Of a stretch of 64,000 nt of DNA, positions 1-9,895 are shown piece after piece (position 1 is the first letter of the stretch; each line of letters starts with the position of its first letter). The stretch is from the NCBI RefSeq assembly GCF_900105055.1, contig NZ_FNTA01000004.1, positions 1,612,001-1,676,000 on the forward strand, in the 5' to 3' direction. This stretch comes from Amycolatopsis lurida. Lineage in GTDB: Bacteria; Actinomycetota; Actinomycetes; Mycobacteriales; Pseudonocardiaceae. The translations under genes were made by a program, and so were the position numbers. The notes beneath the pieces were generated by a model, which saw only the letters and a program-made list of their open reading frames with translations, was not told the DNA's origin and searched no databases.

Positions 1-657
1 GACGTCCGACAGCATCGGCAACCACGCGAACGGGTGGTCGTCGACGATCTCGCGGACCACCTTGTCCGGGTCCACACCGGCTTCGAGCAGCTTCGCGGCC
101 ATCAGATGGGTCGACGGCCGTGCCCGGCGGAACCCGCTCGTGTCGGTGACGAGCCCGGCGTACAGACAGCGCGCGATCGGCTCGTCGAGCTCGGCGCCGA
201 GCTCGGCCAGCAACGCGAAGACCAGGACGGCGGTGGCTTCGGCGGTGTCGTCGACGACGTGGTGCGTGCCGTAGAAGACGTTGGACGCGTGGTGGTCGAT
301 CACCAGGACGTCGCCGCCCGCCGCACGGACGGCGTCCACCCGCGGCGCGAGCTTCCCCAGCCTGCCCGGGGTGGGCGTATCGAGCGCGACCAGCAGCTGT
401 TCACTCTCCGGCAGCTCGCTCGCCGGGACGAAGAGCCCGCCGACGTCCAGGCTCCGGAGGGTTTCGGGCATCTCCTCGGGCTCGCCGACCGAGACACGGA
501 CCTTGACACCGCCACGCAACTGGAGCGCCCGGCCCAGCGCCAGCGCGCTGCCGAGCGCGTCGGCGTCCGGGCGGACATGGCCGAGCAAGGTCACGTCGTT
601 CGCGCGCGCCAGCAGGGCGGCGGCTTCCTTCAGGTTCGGCACAGGAGTCGCTGTCAC
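1..657 (-). CDS. nrnA: DHH-family phosphoesterase, NrnA-like (partial, C-terminus outside window)
   Basis: Likely a bifunctional oligoribonuclease/3'-phosphoadenosine 5'-phosphate phosphatase that degrades nanoRNA and pAp in the cytoplasm. Only the first 219 codons lie in the window. The N-terminal DHH domain is clear: HVRPDAD at residues 27-33, an Asp in ALDTP near 93, the signature VIDHH near 118-122 and DTSGF near 171, which together supply the metal-binding Asp and His residues. The GTG at 657 is chosen because an in-frame stop lies three codons upstream; no Shine-Dalgarno is visible and only 25 nt separate it from the divergent methyltransferase. In actinobacteria this gene usually follows rbfA directly; here two other genes intervene. 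The DHHA1 domain lies beyond position 1. Confidence 0.9.
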   Translation of the reverse strand, partial: MTATPVPNLKEAAALLARANDVTLLGHVRPDADALGSALALGRALQLRGGVKVRVSVGEPEEMPETLRSLDVGGLFVPASELPESEQLLVALDTPTPGRLGKLAPRVDAVRAAGGDVLVIDHHASNVFYGTHHVVDDTAEATAVLVFALLAELGAELDEPIARCLYAGLVTDTSGFRRARPSTHLMAAKLLEAGVDPDKVVREIVDDHPFAWLPMLSDV

Positions 658-682
658 AATCAGTCAAGCTACGCTCTACCGG

Positions 683-1729
683 ATGTCCGAGTACGCGATC
701 CTGGTCTACCCGTCCGCCAACCGGGTCTACACCGACTCCACTCCGGCCCTGCTGCGCGCGGAGCTGGCGGTGTTCGGTCTGTCCGCCTTGGAGACCGAGG
801 TCTCCGAGATCGGCGAGACGGAACTCGGCGGCGTCGGCTACCTCACCTTCACCACGCCCGCCCCGCTGAGCGAACGCGATCTCGCGCTCCTGTCGAACCT
901 TTCCGCGCTGTACGCGCTGTTCGAACTCGGCGACGGCGTCCTGAAGCCGGTGACGATCAGCCCGCTCGCGAACTTCGACTCGGATCTGCTCACCATCCAG
1001 AAGTACCCGGGCAAGACGAACGAGCTGTTCACCAAACTGCTCGTCAACGTCACCCTGATGTCGACGGCGAACCCGGCCGCGATGCTGGACACGCCGCTGC
1101 ATCTGCTCGATCCGCTCTGCGGCCGCGGGACCACGCTGAACCAGGCGATGATGTACGGCTTCGACGCGACCGGCCTCGACGTCGACGGCAAGGACTTCGA
1201 CTCCTACGAGCTGTTCGTCAAGACCTGGCTGAAGCAGAAGCGGATCAAGCACAGCGCCGAGTCCGGTCAGGTGCGCCGCAACAAGGTCCGCCTCGGCAGG
1301 CGGCTCGACATCGGTTTCGGGATCACCAAGGAGCGGTACAAGGCGGGTGACGTCCGCAAGCTGAGCTACCTCAACTGCGACACGCTCACCACCGACGAAC
1401 TGCTGCGGCCGAACTCGGTGGACCTCATCGTCACCGATGCCCCGTACGGCGTGCAGCACGGCAGCCACCGCACGCAGGACGCGTCGCTCGCGCGCAGCCC
1501 GCGCGACCTGCTCGCGGCCGCGGTCCCGGTGTGGACGCGGGTGCTGCGGCCCGGCGGCGCACTCGGCATCTCCTGGAACACCAACGTCGCGCCCCGCGAG
1601 GAACTCGCCGCGATCCTGGACAAGGCCGGGCTCGAAGTCCGTGAGGACGGCCCGTTCGCGGAGTTCGCGCACCGGGTGGACCAGGCGATCGTGCGGGACC
1701 TGATCGTCGCGGCGAAACCCGCCCACTGA
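683..1729 (+). CDS. TRM11/UPF0020-like SAM-dependent RNA methyltransferase
   Basis: 348 residues. The N-terminal ~120 residues are a THUMP-like or family-specific region. The C-terminal Rossmann methyltransferase carries DPLCGRGTT near residue 143 (the SAM-binding Gly-rich loop of the RNA-methylase UPF0020/TRM11 group) and TDAPYG near 250, which replaces the usual (N/D)PPY catalytic motif. The family methylates guanosine or adenosine N-groups in tRNA or rRNA; the actual target here is unknown. It is divergent from the DHH phosphoesterase with a 25-nt gap, so both transcripts must have very short leaders. A family assignment is secure, a substrate is not. Confidence 0.8.
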   Translation: MSEYAILVYPSANRVYTDSTPALLRAELAVFGLSALETEVSEIGETELGGVGYLTFTTPAPLSERDLALLSNLSALYALFELGDGVLKPVTISPLANFDSDLLTIQKYPGKTNELFTKLLVNVTLMSTANPAAMLDTPLHLLDPLCGRGTTLNQAMMYGFDATGLDVDGKDFDSYELFVKTWLKQKRIKHSAESGQVRRNKVRLGRRLDIGFGITKERYKAGDVRKLSYLNCDTLTTDELLRPNSVDLIVTDAPYGVQHGSHRTQDASLARSPRDLLAAAVPVWTRVLRPGGALGISWNTNVAPREELAAILDKAGLEVREDGPFAEFAHRVDQAIVRDLIVAAKPAH

Positions 1730-1758
1730 GGGCCCCGATGCGGCCGCAATTTCACGTC

Positions 1759-1810
1759 GGGGTCGTGAGTGGTAAAGAGCGTTAGAACGACCATTGCCAC
1801 TCACGACCCC
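1759..1810. repeat. Intergenic inverted repeat
   Basis: Arms GGGGTCGTGAGTGG (1759-1772) and CCACTCACGACCCC (1797-1810) are perfect reverse complements around a 24-nt centre. It lies between two convergent genes and resembles the dispersed palindromes seen elsewhere in this window. It may act as a terminator, but there is no T-tract. Confidence 0.6.
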
Positions 1811-1883
1811 CGCACAAAGCGCCCAAATCGCGCATGCTGCCAGGCTTGGCGTCCTCACATCGCGAAGCTCGCACCACGCCCCA

Positions 1884-1948
1884 CGCGTTTCGTCCTCTGA
1901 ACGCGGTGGTCGGCATCGCGCACCACCGCATCCGGAGGACGAAACGCG
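1884..1948. terminator. Long imperfect hairpin between convergent genes
   Basis: Arm CGCGTTTCGTCCTC (1884-1897) pairs with 1935-1948, and an inner arm CGGTGGT (about 1904-1910) pairs with ACCACCG (about 1922-1928). It ends 4 nt before the esterase stop codon and could terminate both converging transcripts. There is no U-tract. Confidence 0.5.
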
Positions 1949-1951
1949 GGG

Positions 1952-2782
1952 TCAGGCGACGCGTTCCCCCACGAACTTCAGCACGTCCGGCATGATCCCG
2001 CGCCAGTAGTCCTCGTTGTGGGCACCGGGGGTCATCTTCGCGACGGCGGGCTTCACTGCCTTGATGAGCTTGCGGTCGGCGCCGGCGAAGGGATCCGAGT
2101 TCCCGCACCATACTCCGGTCGACGCGGCGGAAAGGTCGCCGGTGTGCAGCAGCGGCTCATGCGATTCCCATTGCGCGCGATCCGCGAAGACCTTGCGGGA
2201 CTTGGCATCGGGCCAGCTCACGAACAACGCCGCGCTGGCGACGGCGACGGCCTTGAGGTTCTTGTGGTCGCGGGCGTAGCGCAGGGCGCCGAACCCGCCC
2301 ATCGAGATCCCGAACATCGCCGACGGCGGCCGCAGCTGGCGCTGGGCGAGCCAGCCGGGCAGCTCGTCGGACAGCATCCGCTGCGGGTCGTCGCCCTTGC
2401 CGACGTCCACCCAGTAGTTGTCGCCGTCGACGGCGGCCACCGCGAACCCGGGCCGTCCGGCCGCGACGGCCTGGTTCAGGGCGTCCTGCACGCCGAGGTT
2501 CAGGAAAGTCCGCGCGTCGGCGCCGCGCCCGTGCAGGGCGACGCAGACCGGCATCCCGACCCGTGACACCCCGTCCGGCGCGATGATGACGAGGTTGACG
2601 TCGCGGTTCCGCGCCGCGGACCGCATCTTCTGCACCGTGACCGCTTCGGTGAGCGGCGTCGGGGTACTCGGCGGGGCCACCGGCGGCGGCCCCACCAGGG
2701 GCGGCGGCTCGGCACCGCAAGCGGAAACCAGCGCCGAGCCGCCGAGAGCCGCGGCTCCCAGCAGCAGGCCACGCCGGCTCAC
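1952..2782 (-). CDS. Tat-exported lipoprotein esterase (alpha/beta hydrolase)
   Basis: 276 residues. The start GTG at 2782 gives SRRGLLLGAAALG followed by a lipobox LVSAC, so the protein is probably exported folded through Tat and lipidated. After a Pro-rich linker comes an esterase-type alpha/beta hydrolase with LHGRG (oxyanion region), nucleophile elbow GISMGG near residue 157, Asp in GNSDPF and His in GAHNED as candidate triad members. It resembles the putative esterase family (PF00756-like). It follows rbfA closely; an upstream GTG at 2794 is possible but its GGGAG would sit too close. It lies where most relatives have rbfA next to nrnA. Substrate unknown. Confidence 0.8.
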   Translation of the reverse strand: MSRRGLLLGAAALGGSALVSACGAEPPPLVGPPPVAPPSTPTPLTEAVTVQKMRSAARNRDVNLVIIAPDGVSRVGMPVCVALHGRGADARTFLNLGVQDALNQAVAAGRPGFAVAAVDGDNYWVDVGKGDDPQRMLSDELPGWLAQRQLRPPSAMFGISMGGFGALRYARDHKNLKAVAVASAALFVSWPDAKSRKVFADRAQWESHEPLLHTGDLSAASTGVWCGNSDPFAGADRKLIKAVKPAVAKMTPGAHNEDYWRGIMPDVLKFVGERVA

Positions 2783-2798
2783 GGCGTGGCCCACTCCC

Positions 2799-3275
2799 TC
2801 AGCTACGGGTCTCCTCATCGGCGAACTCATCGTCTTCGGCCTCTTCCCGCGGCGGCTTGTACGGGTCGGCTTCACCGGCGTGCTGCGCCCCGGTCGCCCG
2901 CCTGGCGACCTCCGCGTCGGCTTCCCTTGCCTTCGCGAGGAGGTCTTCGATGCGCTTGGCGTCCTCAGGAATGCTGTCGGCCACGAAGGCCAGCGTCGGC
3001 GTGTAGCGAACGCCCGTGCCCTGTCCGACCTTCGTGCGCAGGACACCGCGGGCGGATTCGAGCGCCGCCGCGGCACCGGCGTGGTCGGGCGTGGACTCCA
3101 GGTTCTCGCCGAGCACCGTGTAGTAGACCGTGGCGTCGTGCAGATCCGCCGTGATCTTCGTATCGGTGATCGTCACGTGGTCGAGCCGCGGATCCTTGAT
3201 GTCGTGCTCGATCGCGTGCGCGACGATCTGTGAGATCCGCTTGGCGAGCTTACGAGCCCGAGCGGGGTCGGCCAT
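2799..3275 (-). CDS. rbfA: 30S ribosome-binding factor A
   Basis: 158 residues. RbfA is a KH-like protein that binds the 16S rRNA 5' helix during late 30S maturation and cold adaptation. The start begins [14 protein letters not shown], preceded by GAGGAG with good spacing, and the conserved core [13 protein letters not shown] followed by VYYTVLG is present. The C-terminal ~35 residues form an acidic, family-variable tail rich in Glu and Asp. It lies 28 nt downstream of the DUF503 gene and belongs to the infB operon. Confidence in the call and start is high. Confidence 0.95.
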   Translation of the reverse strand: MADPARARKLAKRISQIVAHAIEHDIKDPRLDHVTITDTKITADLHDATVYYTVLGENLESTPDHAGAAAALESARGVLRTKVGQGTGVRYTPTLAFVADSIPEDAKRIEDLLAKAREADAEVARRATGAQHAGEADPYKPPREEAEDDEFADEETRS

Positions 3276-3303
3276 GGGATTCGTCTCCTCGAAAGGTCTT
3301 CTG

Positions 3304-3597
3304 CTAGTCATCCGGGCCGAGCAGCCGGCGGTGGGCGGAGAGCAGGTCGAACTCCGGCCTTCCGGCCACGAGGCGCTCACACGAGTCGAGCACGTCACGA
3401 ACCTGCTCGCCACTCGCCGCGACCACGGCCACACCGATCAGCGCGCGCCGGTGCAAATCTTGATGGCCCGCTTCGGCGACGGAGACGTCGAAACGCCTGC
3501 GCACCTCGGCCAGCACCGGCTTGATCACGGATCGCTTCTGCTTGAGCGAATGGACGTCGCCCAGCAGGATGTCGAGCTCAAGGGCTCCTACGAACAT
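3304..3597 (-). CDS. DUF503 (YlxP-like) protein
   Basis: 97 residues, matching the small DUF503/YlxP family that almost always sits between infB and rbfA in Gram-positive bacteria. Characteristic are the opening [19 protein letters not shown] and the [10 protein letters not shown] segment. Its function is unresolved; a role in ribosome biogenesis is inferred from this conserved position. It starts 73 nt after the infB stop; no clear Shine-Dalgarno is seen. The hydrophobic VGVAVVAAS beta-strand is typical, and length is normal for the family. Confidence 0.92.
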   Translation of the reverse strand: MFVGALELDILLGDVHSLKQKRSVIKPVLAEVRRRFDVSVAEAGHQDLHRRALIGVAVVAASGEQVRDVLDSCERLVAGRPEFDLLSAHRRLLGPDD

Positions 3598-3670
3598 GTG
3601 GGGTTCTGGGTTGGTTCGAAGGTGAAGCGGCGCTCCCCCGCCCAGATGCGGAGGAGCGCCGCTTTGTCAC

Positions 3671-6600
3671 TTACGCACGCGGCTTTTCGCGCTGCTCGTA
3701 GGTCTCGATGATGTCGCCGACCTTGAGGTCGCTGTACGACCCCAGAGTCAGACCACACTCGAATCCGTCGCGGACCTCGACCACGTCGTCCTTGAACCGC
3801 CGCAGCGAGCTGATCGGCAGGTTCTCGGCGATGACGGTCGCGTCGCGGAGCAGGCGGGCCCGCGCGTTGCGGCGGATCTCACCCGAGATGACGAGACAAC
3901 CGGCGATGGTGCCGATCTTCGACGACTTGAAGACGTCGCGGATCTCCGCCTTGCCGAGCTCGACCTCTTCGTACTCCGGCTTGAGCATGCCCTTCAGAGC
4001 CTGCTCGATCTCCTCGATCGCCTGGTAGATGACCGTGTAGTACCGGACGTCGACGCCTTCGCGGGTGGCCCGCTCGGTCGCCTTGCCCTGCGCACGGACG
4101 TTGAAGCCCAGGACGATCGCGTCGGACGCGGTCGCCAGGTCGATGTCGGACTCGGTGACGCCACCGACACCGCGGTGCACGACGTTGAGTTCGACGTCGT
4201 CGCCGACCTCGAGCTGCACCAGCGAGGCTTCGAGCGCCTCGACGGTACCGGAGTTGTCACCCTTGATGATCAGGTTGAGGCTGTTCGTCTCCTTCAAGGC
4301 GGAGTCGAGGTCCTCGAGGCTGACCCGCTTGCGGCGCGACGCGTTGAGGGCGTTGCGCGTCCGGGCGGAGCGGCGCTCGGCGATCTGCCGGGCGACGCGG
4401 TCCTCGTCGACCACCAGGAAGGTGTCGCCCGCACCCGGCACCGAGGTGAACCCGATGACCTGGACGGGACGCGACGGGTACGCCTCCGTGACGTCGACGT
4501 TGTGCTCGTCGACCATGCGGCGGACGCGGCCGTAGGCGTCACCCGCCACGACCGAGTCACCGACACGCAGCGTGCCTCGCTGGACCAGCACCGTGGCCAC
4601 CGGACCGCGGCCGCGGTCGAGGTGGGCCTCGATCGCGACACCCTGGGCCTCCATGTCCGGGTTGGCCCGGAGGTCCAGCGCGGCGTCGGCGGTCAGCAGG
4701 ATCGCCTCGAGCAGGCCGTCGATGTTGATGTTCTGCCGCGCGGAGATCTCGACGAACATAGTGTCGCCGCCGTACTCCTCGGCGACCAGGCCGTACTCGG
4801 TCAGCTGCTGCCGGATCTTGTCCGGGTTCGCGCCTTCCTTGTCGATCTTGTTGATCGCGACCACGATCGGCGCCTTGGCGGCCTGCGCGTGGTTGATCGC
4901 CTCGACCGTCTGCGGCATCACACCGTCGTCGGCCGCCACCACGATCACCGCGATGTCGGTCGAGTTGGCACCACGGGCACGCATGGCGGTGAACGCCTCG
5001 TGACCCGGGGTGTCGATGAAGGTGATCAGACGCGGGTTGCCTTCGAGCTCGGTCTCGATCTGGTAGGCGCCGATGTGCTGGGTGATGCCACCGGCTTCAC
5101 CTTCGCGCACCTTCGTCTTGCGGATCGTGTCGAGCAGGCGGGTCTTACCGTGGTCGACGTGACCCATGATGGTCACGACCGGCGGACGGACCTGCAGATC
5201 CTCTTCCTCACCCGCGTCTTCGCCGTAGGTGATGTCGAAGGTCTCGAGCAGCTCCCGGTCCTCTTCCTCGGGACTGACGACCTGAACGTTGTAGTTCATT
5301 TCGCCGCCGAGCAGTTCCAGGATGTCGTCGGACACCGACTGCGTCGCGGTGACCATCTCACCGAGGTGGAAGAGCACCTGCACCAGCGAAGCCGGGTTGG
5401 CGTCGATCTTCTCGGCGAAGTCGGTCAGCGAGGCACCACGCGGCAGGCGGATCGTCTCGCCCTGCCCCTTGGGCAGACGGACACCACCGACGCTGGGCGC
5501 CTGCATGTTGTCCATGTACTCCTGGCGCTTCTGCCGCTTCGACTTGCGGCCCTTGCGCGAGGGGCCACCGGGACGCCCGAAGGCACCCGCGGTACCGCCA
5601 CGGCCACCGGGGCCACCACGGCCGCCGCCGCCACGGAAACCGCCGCCACCGGCCGGGGCACCGCCGCCGCCACCGGGGCCACCGCCACCGGGACGGAAAC
5701 CGCCGCCACCGCCACCGCCGGGACGGAAACCGCCACCGCCGCCACCGCCACCGGGACCGCCGCGGAAACCTCCGCCGCCGCCACCGGGACCACCACGAGC
5801 GCCGCCGCCGGGGCCACCACGGGCTCCGCCACCGGGACCGCCACGGCCGCCACCGGGACCACCGGCCGGACGGGCCGGACGGCCCGGCATCATGCCGGGG
5901 TTCGGGCGCGGGGGCATGTTGCCCGGGCTCGGCCGGTTACCACCGGGCGCGCCGCCACCGGGACGCGGGGCCGGACGGTCGCCGCCCTGCCCGCCACCGG
6001 GACGCGGCGGACGGTTGTCGCCGCCCTGCTGGTTGCCGCCACCGGGGCGCGGGCCGGACGGGCGCGGGGCCGGGGAACCGGAACCCACGCCGAACGGGTT
6101 GTTGCCGACACGCGGGGTGCGCGGGCCGGGCTTCGGACCGCCGGGCTTGGGGCCCTGCGGCTTCGGCGGCACGACCGAACCCTGCGACGGCGTCTGGGAC
6201 GCCGGCGGGGTCGCGGGTGCCGGAGGGACGTCCTTGGCCGGTTCGGCCTGCTTCGGCTCGGCCGGAGCGGCCTTCGCCGCCGGGGCGACCTCTTCCTTGG
6301 GCGCCGGCGGCCGGGGGCCGGGGCGCGGACCCGGGCGGACACCCGGGGTGGAAGGACGGGACGACTGCTGGGCCGGTGCCGGTGCCGACGGAGCGGACGC
6401 CGCGGGGGCGGCCGGGGCCTCGGACTTCGCCGCGGGCGCGGGCTGAGCGGGCTTCGCGGCCGGAGCCGGGGTAGCGGGCTTCGCGGGCGGCGCGGGTGAA
6501 GGACGCGGGCCGGGGGTCGGAACCGGCTTCTTCTTGCCGTCCTTGGACGGATACGCGTCACGGAGACGACGGGCGACCGGCGCCTCGACGGTGGACGACG

Positions 6601-6703
6601 CGGACTTCACGAACTCGCCCTGTTCCTTCAACTTGGCGAGAACTTCCTTGCTGGTGATGCCGAGCTCTTTCGCGAGCTCATGTACTCGGGCCTTGCCTGG
6701 CAC
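3671..6703 (-). CDS. infB: Translation initiation factor IF-2
   Basis: 1010 residues. This GTPase delivers initiator fMet-tRNA to the 30S subunit and promotes subunit joining. Domain order: N-terminal IF2N ([12 protein letters not shown], residues 4-50); a ~320-residue Pro/Ala then Gly/Arg-rich low-complexity linker; a second IF2N near 425-475; the G domain with GHVDHGKT (about 510), DTPGHEAF (about 564) and NKID (about 617); then domains II-IV. GTG at 6703 is chosen over ATG at 6715 because GAGGAGA sits at the correct distance only for the GTG. The Gly-rich linker is unusually long, with runs of GGGG and RGG-like repeats, a common actinobacterial feature. Confidence 0.97.
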   Translation of the reverse strand: MPGKARVHELAKELGITSKEVLAKLKEQGEFVKSASSTVEAPVARRLRDAYPSKDGKKKPVPTPGPRPSPAPPAKPATPAPAAKPAQPAPAAKSEAPAAPAASAPSAPAPAQQSSRPSTPGVRPGPRPGPRPPAPKEEVAPAAKAAPAEPKQAEPAKDVPPAPATPPASQTPSQGSVVPPKPQGPKPGGPKPGPRTPRVGNNPFGVGSGSPAPRPSGPRPGGGNQQGGDNRPPRPGGGQGGDRPAPRPGGGAPGGNRPSPGNMPPRPNPGMMPGRPARPAGGPGGGRGGPGGGARGGPGGGARGGPGGGGGGFRGGPGGGGGGGGFRPGGGGGGGFRPGGGGPGGGGGAPAGGGGFRGGGGRGGPGGRGGTAGAFGRPGGPSRKGRKSKRQKRQEYMDNMQAPSVGGVRLPKGQGETIRLPRGASLTDFAEKIDANPASLVQVLFHLGEMVTATQSVSDDILELLGGEMNYNVQVVSPEEEDRELLETFDITYGEDAGEEEDLQVRPPVVTIMGHVDHGKTRLLDTIRKTKVREGEAGGITQHIGAYQIETELEGNPRLITFIDTPGHEAFTAMRARGANSTDIAVIVVAADDGVMPQTVEAINHAQAAKAPIVVAINKIDKEGANPDKIRQQLTEYGLVAEEYGGDTMFVEISARQNINIDGLLEAILLTADAALDLRANPDMEAQGVAIEAHLDRGRGPVATVLVQRGTLRVGDSVVAGDAYGRVRRMVDEHNVDVTEAYPSRPVQVIGFTSVPGAGDTFLVVDEDRVARQIAERRSARTRNALNASRRKRVSLEDLDSALKETNSLNLIIKGDNSGTVEALEASLVQLEVGDDVELNVVHRGVGGVTESDIDLATASDAIVLGFNVRAQGKATERATREGVDVRYYTVIYQAIEEIEQALKGMLKPEYEEVELGKAEIRDVFKSSKIGTIAGCLVISGEIRRNARARLLRDATVIAENLPISSLRRFKDDVVEVRDGFECGLTLGSYSDLKVGDIIETYEQREKPRA

Positions 6704-6848
6704 AGCTCTCCTCATCTGGGGAGGCCGGCGGCAGACCCGCAGACCTCGTCCTATTGTCGCGCGTTCATTGATTCAGCTTCACGGCTGACTCATGACGGGT
6801 CGACCTGCTTCCTGATTCCATCCGGCACCGGGGATGTCCCGGCGCCCT

Positions 6849-7151
6849 TTAGCCTTCGGCGTGCCGCTCCAGGCGTTCGTGGACACCCTGGGCGTCGAGC
6901 GACCCCGGAACACGTAGTGCTCGGGGGAACGCCCTGCGCCGCTCGGCCTTGGCCAGACAGTCCGGCACGGGGTGCAACCAAGCACCCCGGCCCGGCAACC
7001 GCCGACGTTCGTCGACGATCAGCCGACCGTCCGCCGCGACCACTCGCAGCAACTCGCCGATCAAGGCCCGCTTACGGCAACCCACACAGGTGCGAACCGG
7101 AGTTTCCCGGTCATGCTGGAGGTCGGTTCCCGGCCGCGGGCTCTGAACCAC
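6849..7151 (-). CDS. ylxR: YlxR family RNA-binding protein (DUF448)
   Basis: 100 residues. YlxR proteins bind RNA and nucleoid DNA and sit between nusA and infB. The conserved ETPVRTCVGCRKRAL block and GRGAWLHPVPDC are both present, with Cys residues in CVGC. The start is uncertain: GTG 7151 gives a normal family N-terminus, while GTG 7178 would overlap the nusA stop by GTGA and add nine residues. The 145-nt gap to infB has no other gene. Confidence 0.88.
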   Translation of the reverse strand: MVQSPRPGTDLQHDRETPVRTCVGCRKRALIGELLRVVAADGRLIVDERRRLPGRGAWLHPVPDCLAKAERRRAFPRALRVPGSLDAQGVHERLERHAEG

Positions 7152-7174
7152 TCGTAAGTCTAGCGCTTCGACCT

Positions 7175-8215
7175 TCACTCAGCCGAACCGGTTGCCGCGG
7201 CGGGCCGCGCCTGCCCGGCGTGTGCTTCGTCACCCTGCTCAGGGGCGGCGTCACTGCGGATGTCGATCCGCCAGCCGGTGAGCCGGGCGGCGAGGCGGGC
7301 GTTCTGCCCTTCCTTGCCGATCGCGAGCGAAAGCTGGTAGTCCGGGACGACGACCCGAGCGGTCTTGGCCCGCTCGTCGACGACCTGTACGGAAACAACC
7401 TTCGCGGGCGACAGCGCATTCCCCACGAACTTCGCCGGGTCTTCCGAGAAGTCGATGATGTCGATCTTCTCGCCCGCCAGTTCGCTCATCACGTTGCGCA
7501 CGCGCGCGCCGACCGGGCCGATGCAGGCGCCCTTGGCGTTGACGCCGGGCACCGTCGAGCGGACCGCGATCTTGGTCCGGTGTCCCGGCTCCCGCGCGAC
7601 GGCGGCGATCTCGACCGTGCCGTCGGCGATTTCGGGGACCTCGAGGGCGAACAGCTTGTGCACCAGCTTCGGGTGCGAGCGGGACAGCGTGATCTGCGGG
7701 CCCCGGTTGCCACGCGAGACGGTCACGACGTAGGCCTTGATCCGGTCGCCGTGCTCGTAGGTCTCGCCGGGCACCTGCTCGATCGCGGGCAGCACGCCTT
7801 CGATGTCGCCGACCTGGATGACGACCATGCCGCGGGCGTTGGCCCTGGCGTCGCGCTGCACCACGCCGGCGACGATCTCGTTCTCCTTGGCGGAGAACTC
7901 GCCGAACGTCTTTTCGTGCTCGGCGTCGCGCAGCCGCTGCAGGATGACCTGTCGCGCGGTGGTCGCCGCGATCCGGCCGAAGCCCTCGGGGGTGTCGTCC
8001 CACTCCTCGTCGGTCTGGCCGTCCGGGGTGAGGGTGTGCGCGAGGACACGGACCAGCCCGCTCTTGCGATCGATGTCGATCCTGGCGTGCGGCTGGTGGC
8101 CCTCGGTGTGCTTGTACGCGGTGAGGAGCGCGGTTTCGATCGCTTCGATCACCGTCTCGAAGGGGATGTCCTTGTCCCGTTCGATCGCGCGCAGCGCGGC
8201 GATGTCGACGTTCAC
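7175..8215 (-). CDS. nusA: Transcription termination/antitermination factor NusA
   Basis: 346 residues. NusA binds RNA polymerase and nascent RNA to modulate pausing, termination and antitermination. The N-terminal polymerase-binding domain (residues 1-110), S1 domain (about 113-185) and tandem KH domains (about 190-320, with [19 protein letters not shown] and [18 protein letters not shown]) are all visible. There are no C-terminal acidic repeats, as usual for actinobacteria. GTG start overlaps the rimP stop (GTGA) behind a strong AAGGAGGA, so translation is coupled. Confidence 0.96.
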   Translation of the reverse strand: MNVDIAALRAIERDKDIPFETVIEAIETALLTAYKHTEGHQPHARIDIDRKSGLVRVLAHTLTPDGQTDEEWDDTPEGFGRIAATTARQVILQRLRDAEHEKTFGEFSAKENEIVAGVVQRDARANARGMVVIQVGDIEGVLPAIEQVPGETYEHGDRIKAYVVTVSRGNRGPQITLSRSHPKLVHKLFALEVPEIADGTVEIAAVAREPGHRTKIAVRSTVPGVNAKGACIGPVGARVRNVMSELAGEKIDIIDFSEDPAKFVGNALSPAKVVSVQVVDERAKTARVVVPDYQLSLAIGKEGQNARLAARLTGWRIDIRSDAAPEQGDEAHAGQARPAAATGSAE

Positions 8216-8751
8216 TTCGGCTCCTCCTTCGGCTCCGTGGTGGCGGCGTTCAGGGCCGACGCATCGTTTTCCAACAGTTTCAGGTCCTCGGCAGGTGGTT
8301 GCTTGAACTCGATCTCGATGACCGCCTTGGTCACCGAGGCGTAGGGGACGTCCCGGATTTCGCCGTCCACGAGCACTCGCGCGGATTTCTCCCCCGCGTG
8401 CCCCACGCGGCCGATGAACGCCGCGCCTTCGGCCGGTGTGACCTTGACGAGGCGGAACTTCGCGCGCCGCCAGTGCCGTCGCAAGGTCAGCGGCCGGTCG
8501 AGACCCGGCGAGGTGACTTCGAGCGTGTACGCGCTGGCGATCACGTGCTCGTTCTCGTCGAGCGCGGCGGAGACGGCGCGGCTGACGCTCGCCACCTCGT
8601 CCAGCCCGACGCCGTCGTCCCCGTCGACGACGACCTTGACCAGCTGGCGGCGGCCTGCCTGCTGGACCTCGAAGGAATCGAGGTCGAAACCCGCGGCCGT
8701 GACGGCTTCGGCCACGATGGGCTCCAGCCTGCTGGCGAGGTCGTTGGGCAC
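8212..8751 (-). CDS. rimP: Ribosome maturation factor RimP
   Basis: 179 residues. RimP binds the 30S subunit and helps incorporation of S19 and S12. The family signature [12 protein letters not shown] is present near residues 77-88, following the N-terminal alpha/beta domain, with an SH3-like C-terminal domain containing [16 protein letters not shown]. The start is GTG; the last codons overlap nusA. It is the first gene of the rimP-nusA-ylxR-infB series, divergent from the DUF4439 lipoprotein gene, an arrangement common in actinobacteria. Confidence 0.95.
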   Translation of the reverse strand: MPNDLASRLEPIVAEAVTAAGFDLDSFEVQQAGRRQLVKVVVDGDDGVGLDEVASVSRAVSAALDENEHVIASAYTLEVTSPGLDRPLTLRRHWRRAKFRLVKVTPAEGAAFIGRVGHAGEKSARVLVDGEIRDVPYASVTKAVIEIEFKQPPAEDLKLLENDASALNAATTEPKEEPK

Positions 8752-8886
8752 GGTGGAGCGCTCCTGTTCGGCTGTGGGCGACCCGGCGGCGTGGATCCGG
8801 GTTCGGTAGTGGACCAGCTTATCCGGTCACCCCCGTGTGACGCGCGAGCGGCGGCCCCGCGCGGGGTACTGGCAGGATGGGGCGGC

Positions 8887-9816
8887 GTGACCGGAAGATC
8901 GACAGAGCCGAGCCGTCGCACTTTCCTGCGGATGGGAGCGCTGGCCGCGCTGGCCGTGCCGCTGGCGTCCGCCTGCTCCCCCGGCTTCGACGAAAGCCCC
9001 GACCCGCTGGGCCCGTTGCTGCGCGCGGCGGAGGCCGACGCGGCCGGCGCGAAGACGCTGGGCGCCGAGGGCGAAGCGGTCGCCACCGCGCGGGCCGCGC
9101 ACGCGGCGGCGCTCAAGACCGAGGTGGACCGGCTCAACCGGCCGAAGCCGGAGCAGCCGGGTCCGGCGGCGATACCGCCGCCCTCGTCGCTGGACGGGCT
9201 CAAGGAGCGGCTCGCCACGGCCCGCAAGCAGGCCGAGGGCCTCGTGCCTTCGCTGCCCCGCTACCGCGCCGGGATGGTCGCCTCGATCGCCGCGGGCTGC
9301 GCGGCGCTGCAGCAGAGTTCGGAGAAGCTCGGCCGCGGCGACGACGCCGGCGCGTTCGAAGTACCCGCCGGAGTCCAGCTCGGCGGGGAGACGGCGGAGG
9401 CCGTCCAGCAGGCGCTGGCCGCCGAACACGCGGCGATCTGGGTGTACGGGCTGGTCAGCGCGTACCTGCCGGCCGCCTTCTCCGGCGCGGTGGCCCGGGG
9501 CACGGCCGAGCACGTCAAACGACGGGACGTCTGCGAGCGGATGCTTTCCGCGGCGGGTCAGGCGCCCACCGGCCCGGAGGCCGCGTACGTGCCGCCGAGG
9601 CCGGTGACCGAGGCGAACTCGGCGATGGAGCTGGTGGCGACGGCCGAGGCGGACGCGACTTCGGCCTGGCTCGGCGTGATCGACCGGACGGACGACGCGG
9701 CTTTGCGGACGACGGCGCTGAACGCGCTGATCGGGTCGGCGCGGCGGGGTACGGCCTGGCGGGCGGAGTTCGGCGCGAAGCCGGTGGCGATCGCGATGCC
9801 GGGCCAGTCGGCGTAG
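8887..9816 (+). CDS. Tat lipoprotein with DUF4439 ferritin-like domain
   Basis: 309 residues. The N-terminus has RRTFLRMGALAALAVPL followed by lipobox LASAC, indicating Tat export and lipidation. The C-terminal half (about 175-309) is a four-helix DUF4439 domain with AEHAAIWVYGLVSA and EHVKRRD, whose His/Glu pattern recalls ferritin-like folds; metal binding is an inference. The middle is a helical region rich in Ala, Glu and Lys. It is divergent from rimP, its typical location in actinobacteria. Function is unknown. Confidence 0.85.
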   Translation: MTGRSTEPSRRTFLRMGALAALAVPLASACSPGFDESPDPLGPLLRAAEADAAGAKTLGAEGEAVATARAAHAAALKTEVDRLNRPKPEQPGPAAIPPPSSLDGLKERLATARKQAEGLVPSLPRYRAGMVASIAAGCAALQQSSEKLGRGDDAGAFEVPAGVQLGGETAEAVQQALAAEHAAIWVYGLVSAYLPAAFSGAVARGTAEHVKRRDVCERMLSAAGQAPTGPEAAYVPPRPVTEANSAMELVATAEADATSAWLGVIDRTDDAALRTTALNALIGSARRGTAWRAEFGAKPVAIAMPGQSA

Positions 9817-9840
9817 GACGCTTGCCCGCATGTGATGCGA

Positions 9841-9885
9841 CGAAAGGGCCCTTCACCGCGTGAGATGCGGTGAAGGGCCCTTTCG
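9841..9885. terminator. Perfect hairpin between convergent genes
   Basis: A 19-bp perfect stem (9841-9859 with 9867-9885; begins CGAAAGGGCCCTTCACCGC) and a 7-nt loop. It lies between the convergent DUF4439 and membrane-protein genes and probably terminates both. No T-run follows. A related, less perfect element is at about 12588-12628. Confidence 0.75.
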
Positions 9886-9895
9886 GCTCACGGTG

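Noticed and set aside
4175..6499. Long plus-strand reading frames opposite infB
   Set aside because: They are antisense shadows created by high GC and the Gly-rich linker; the protein sequences are low-complexity and match no family.
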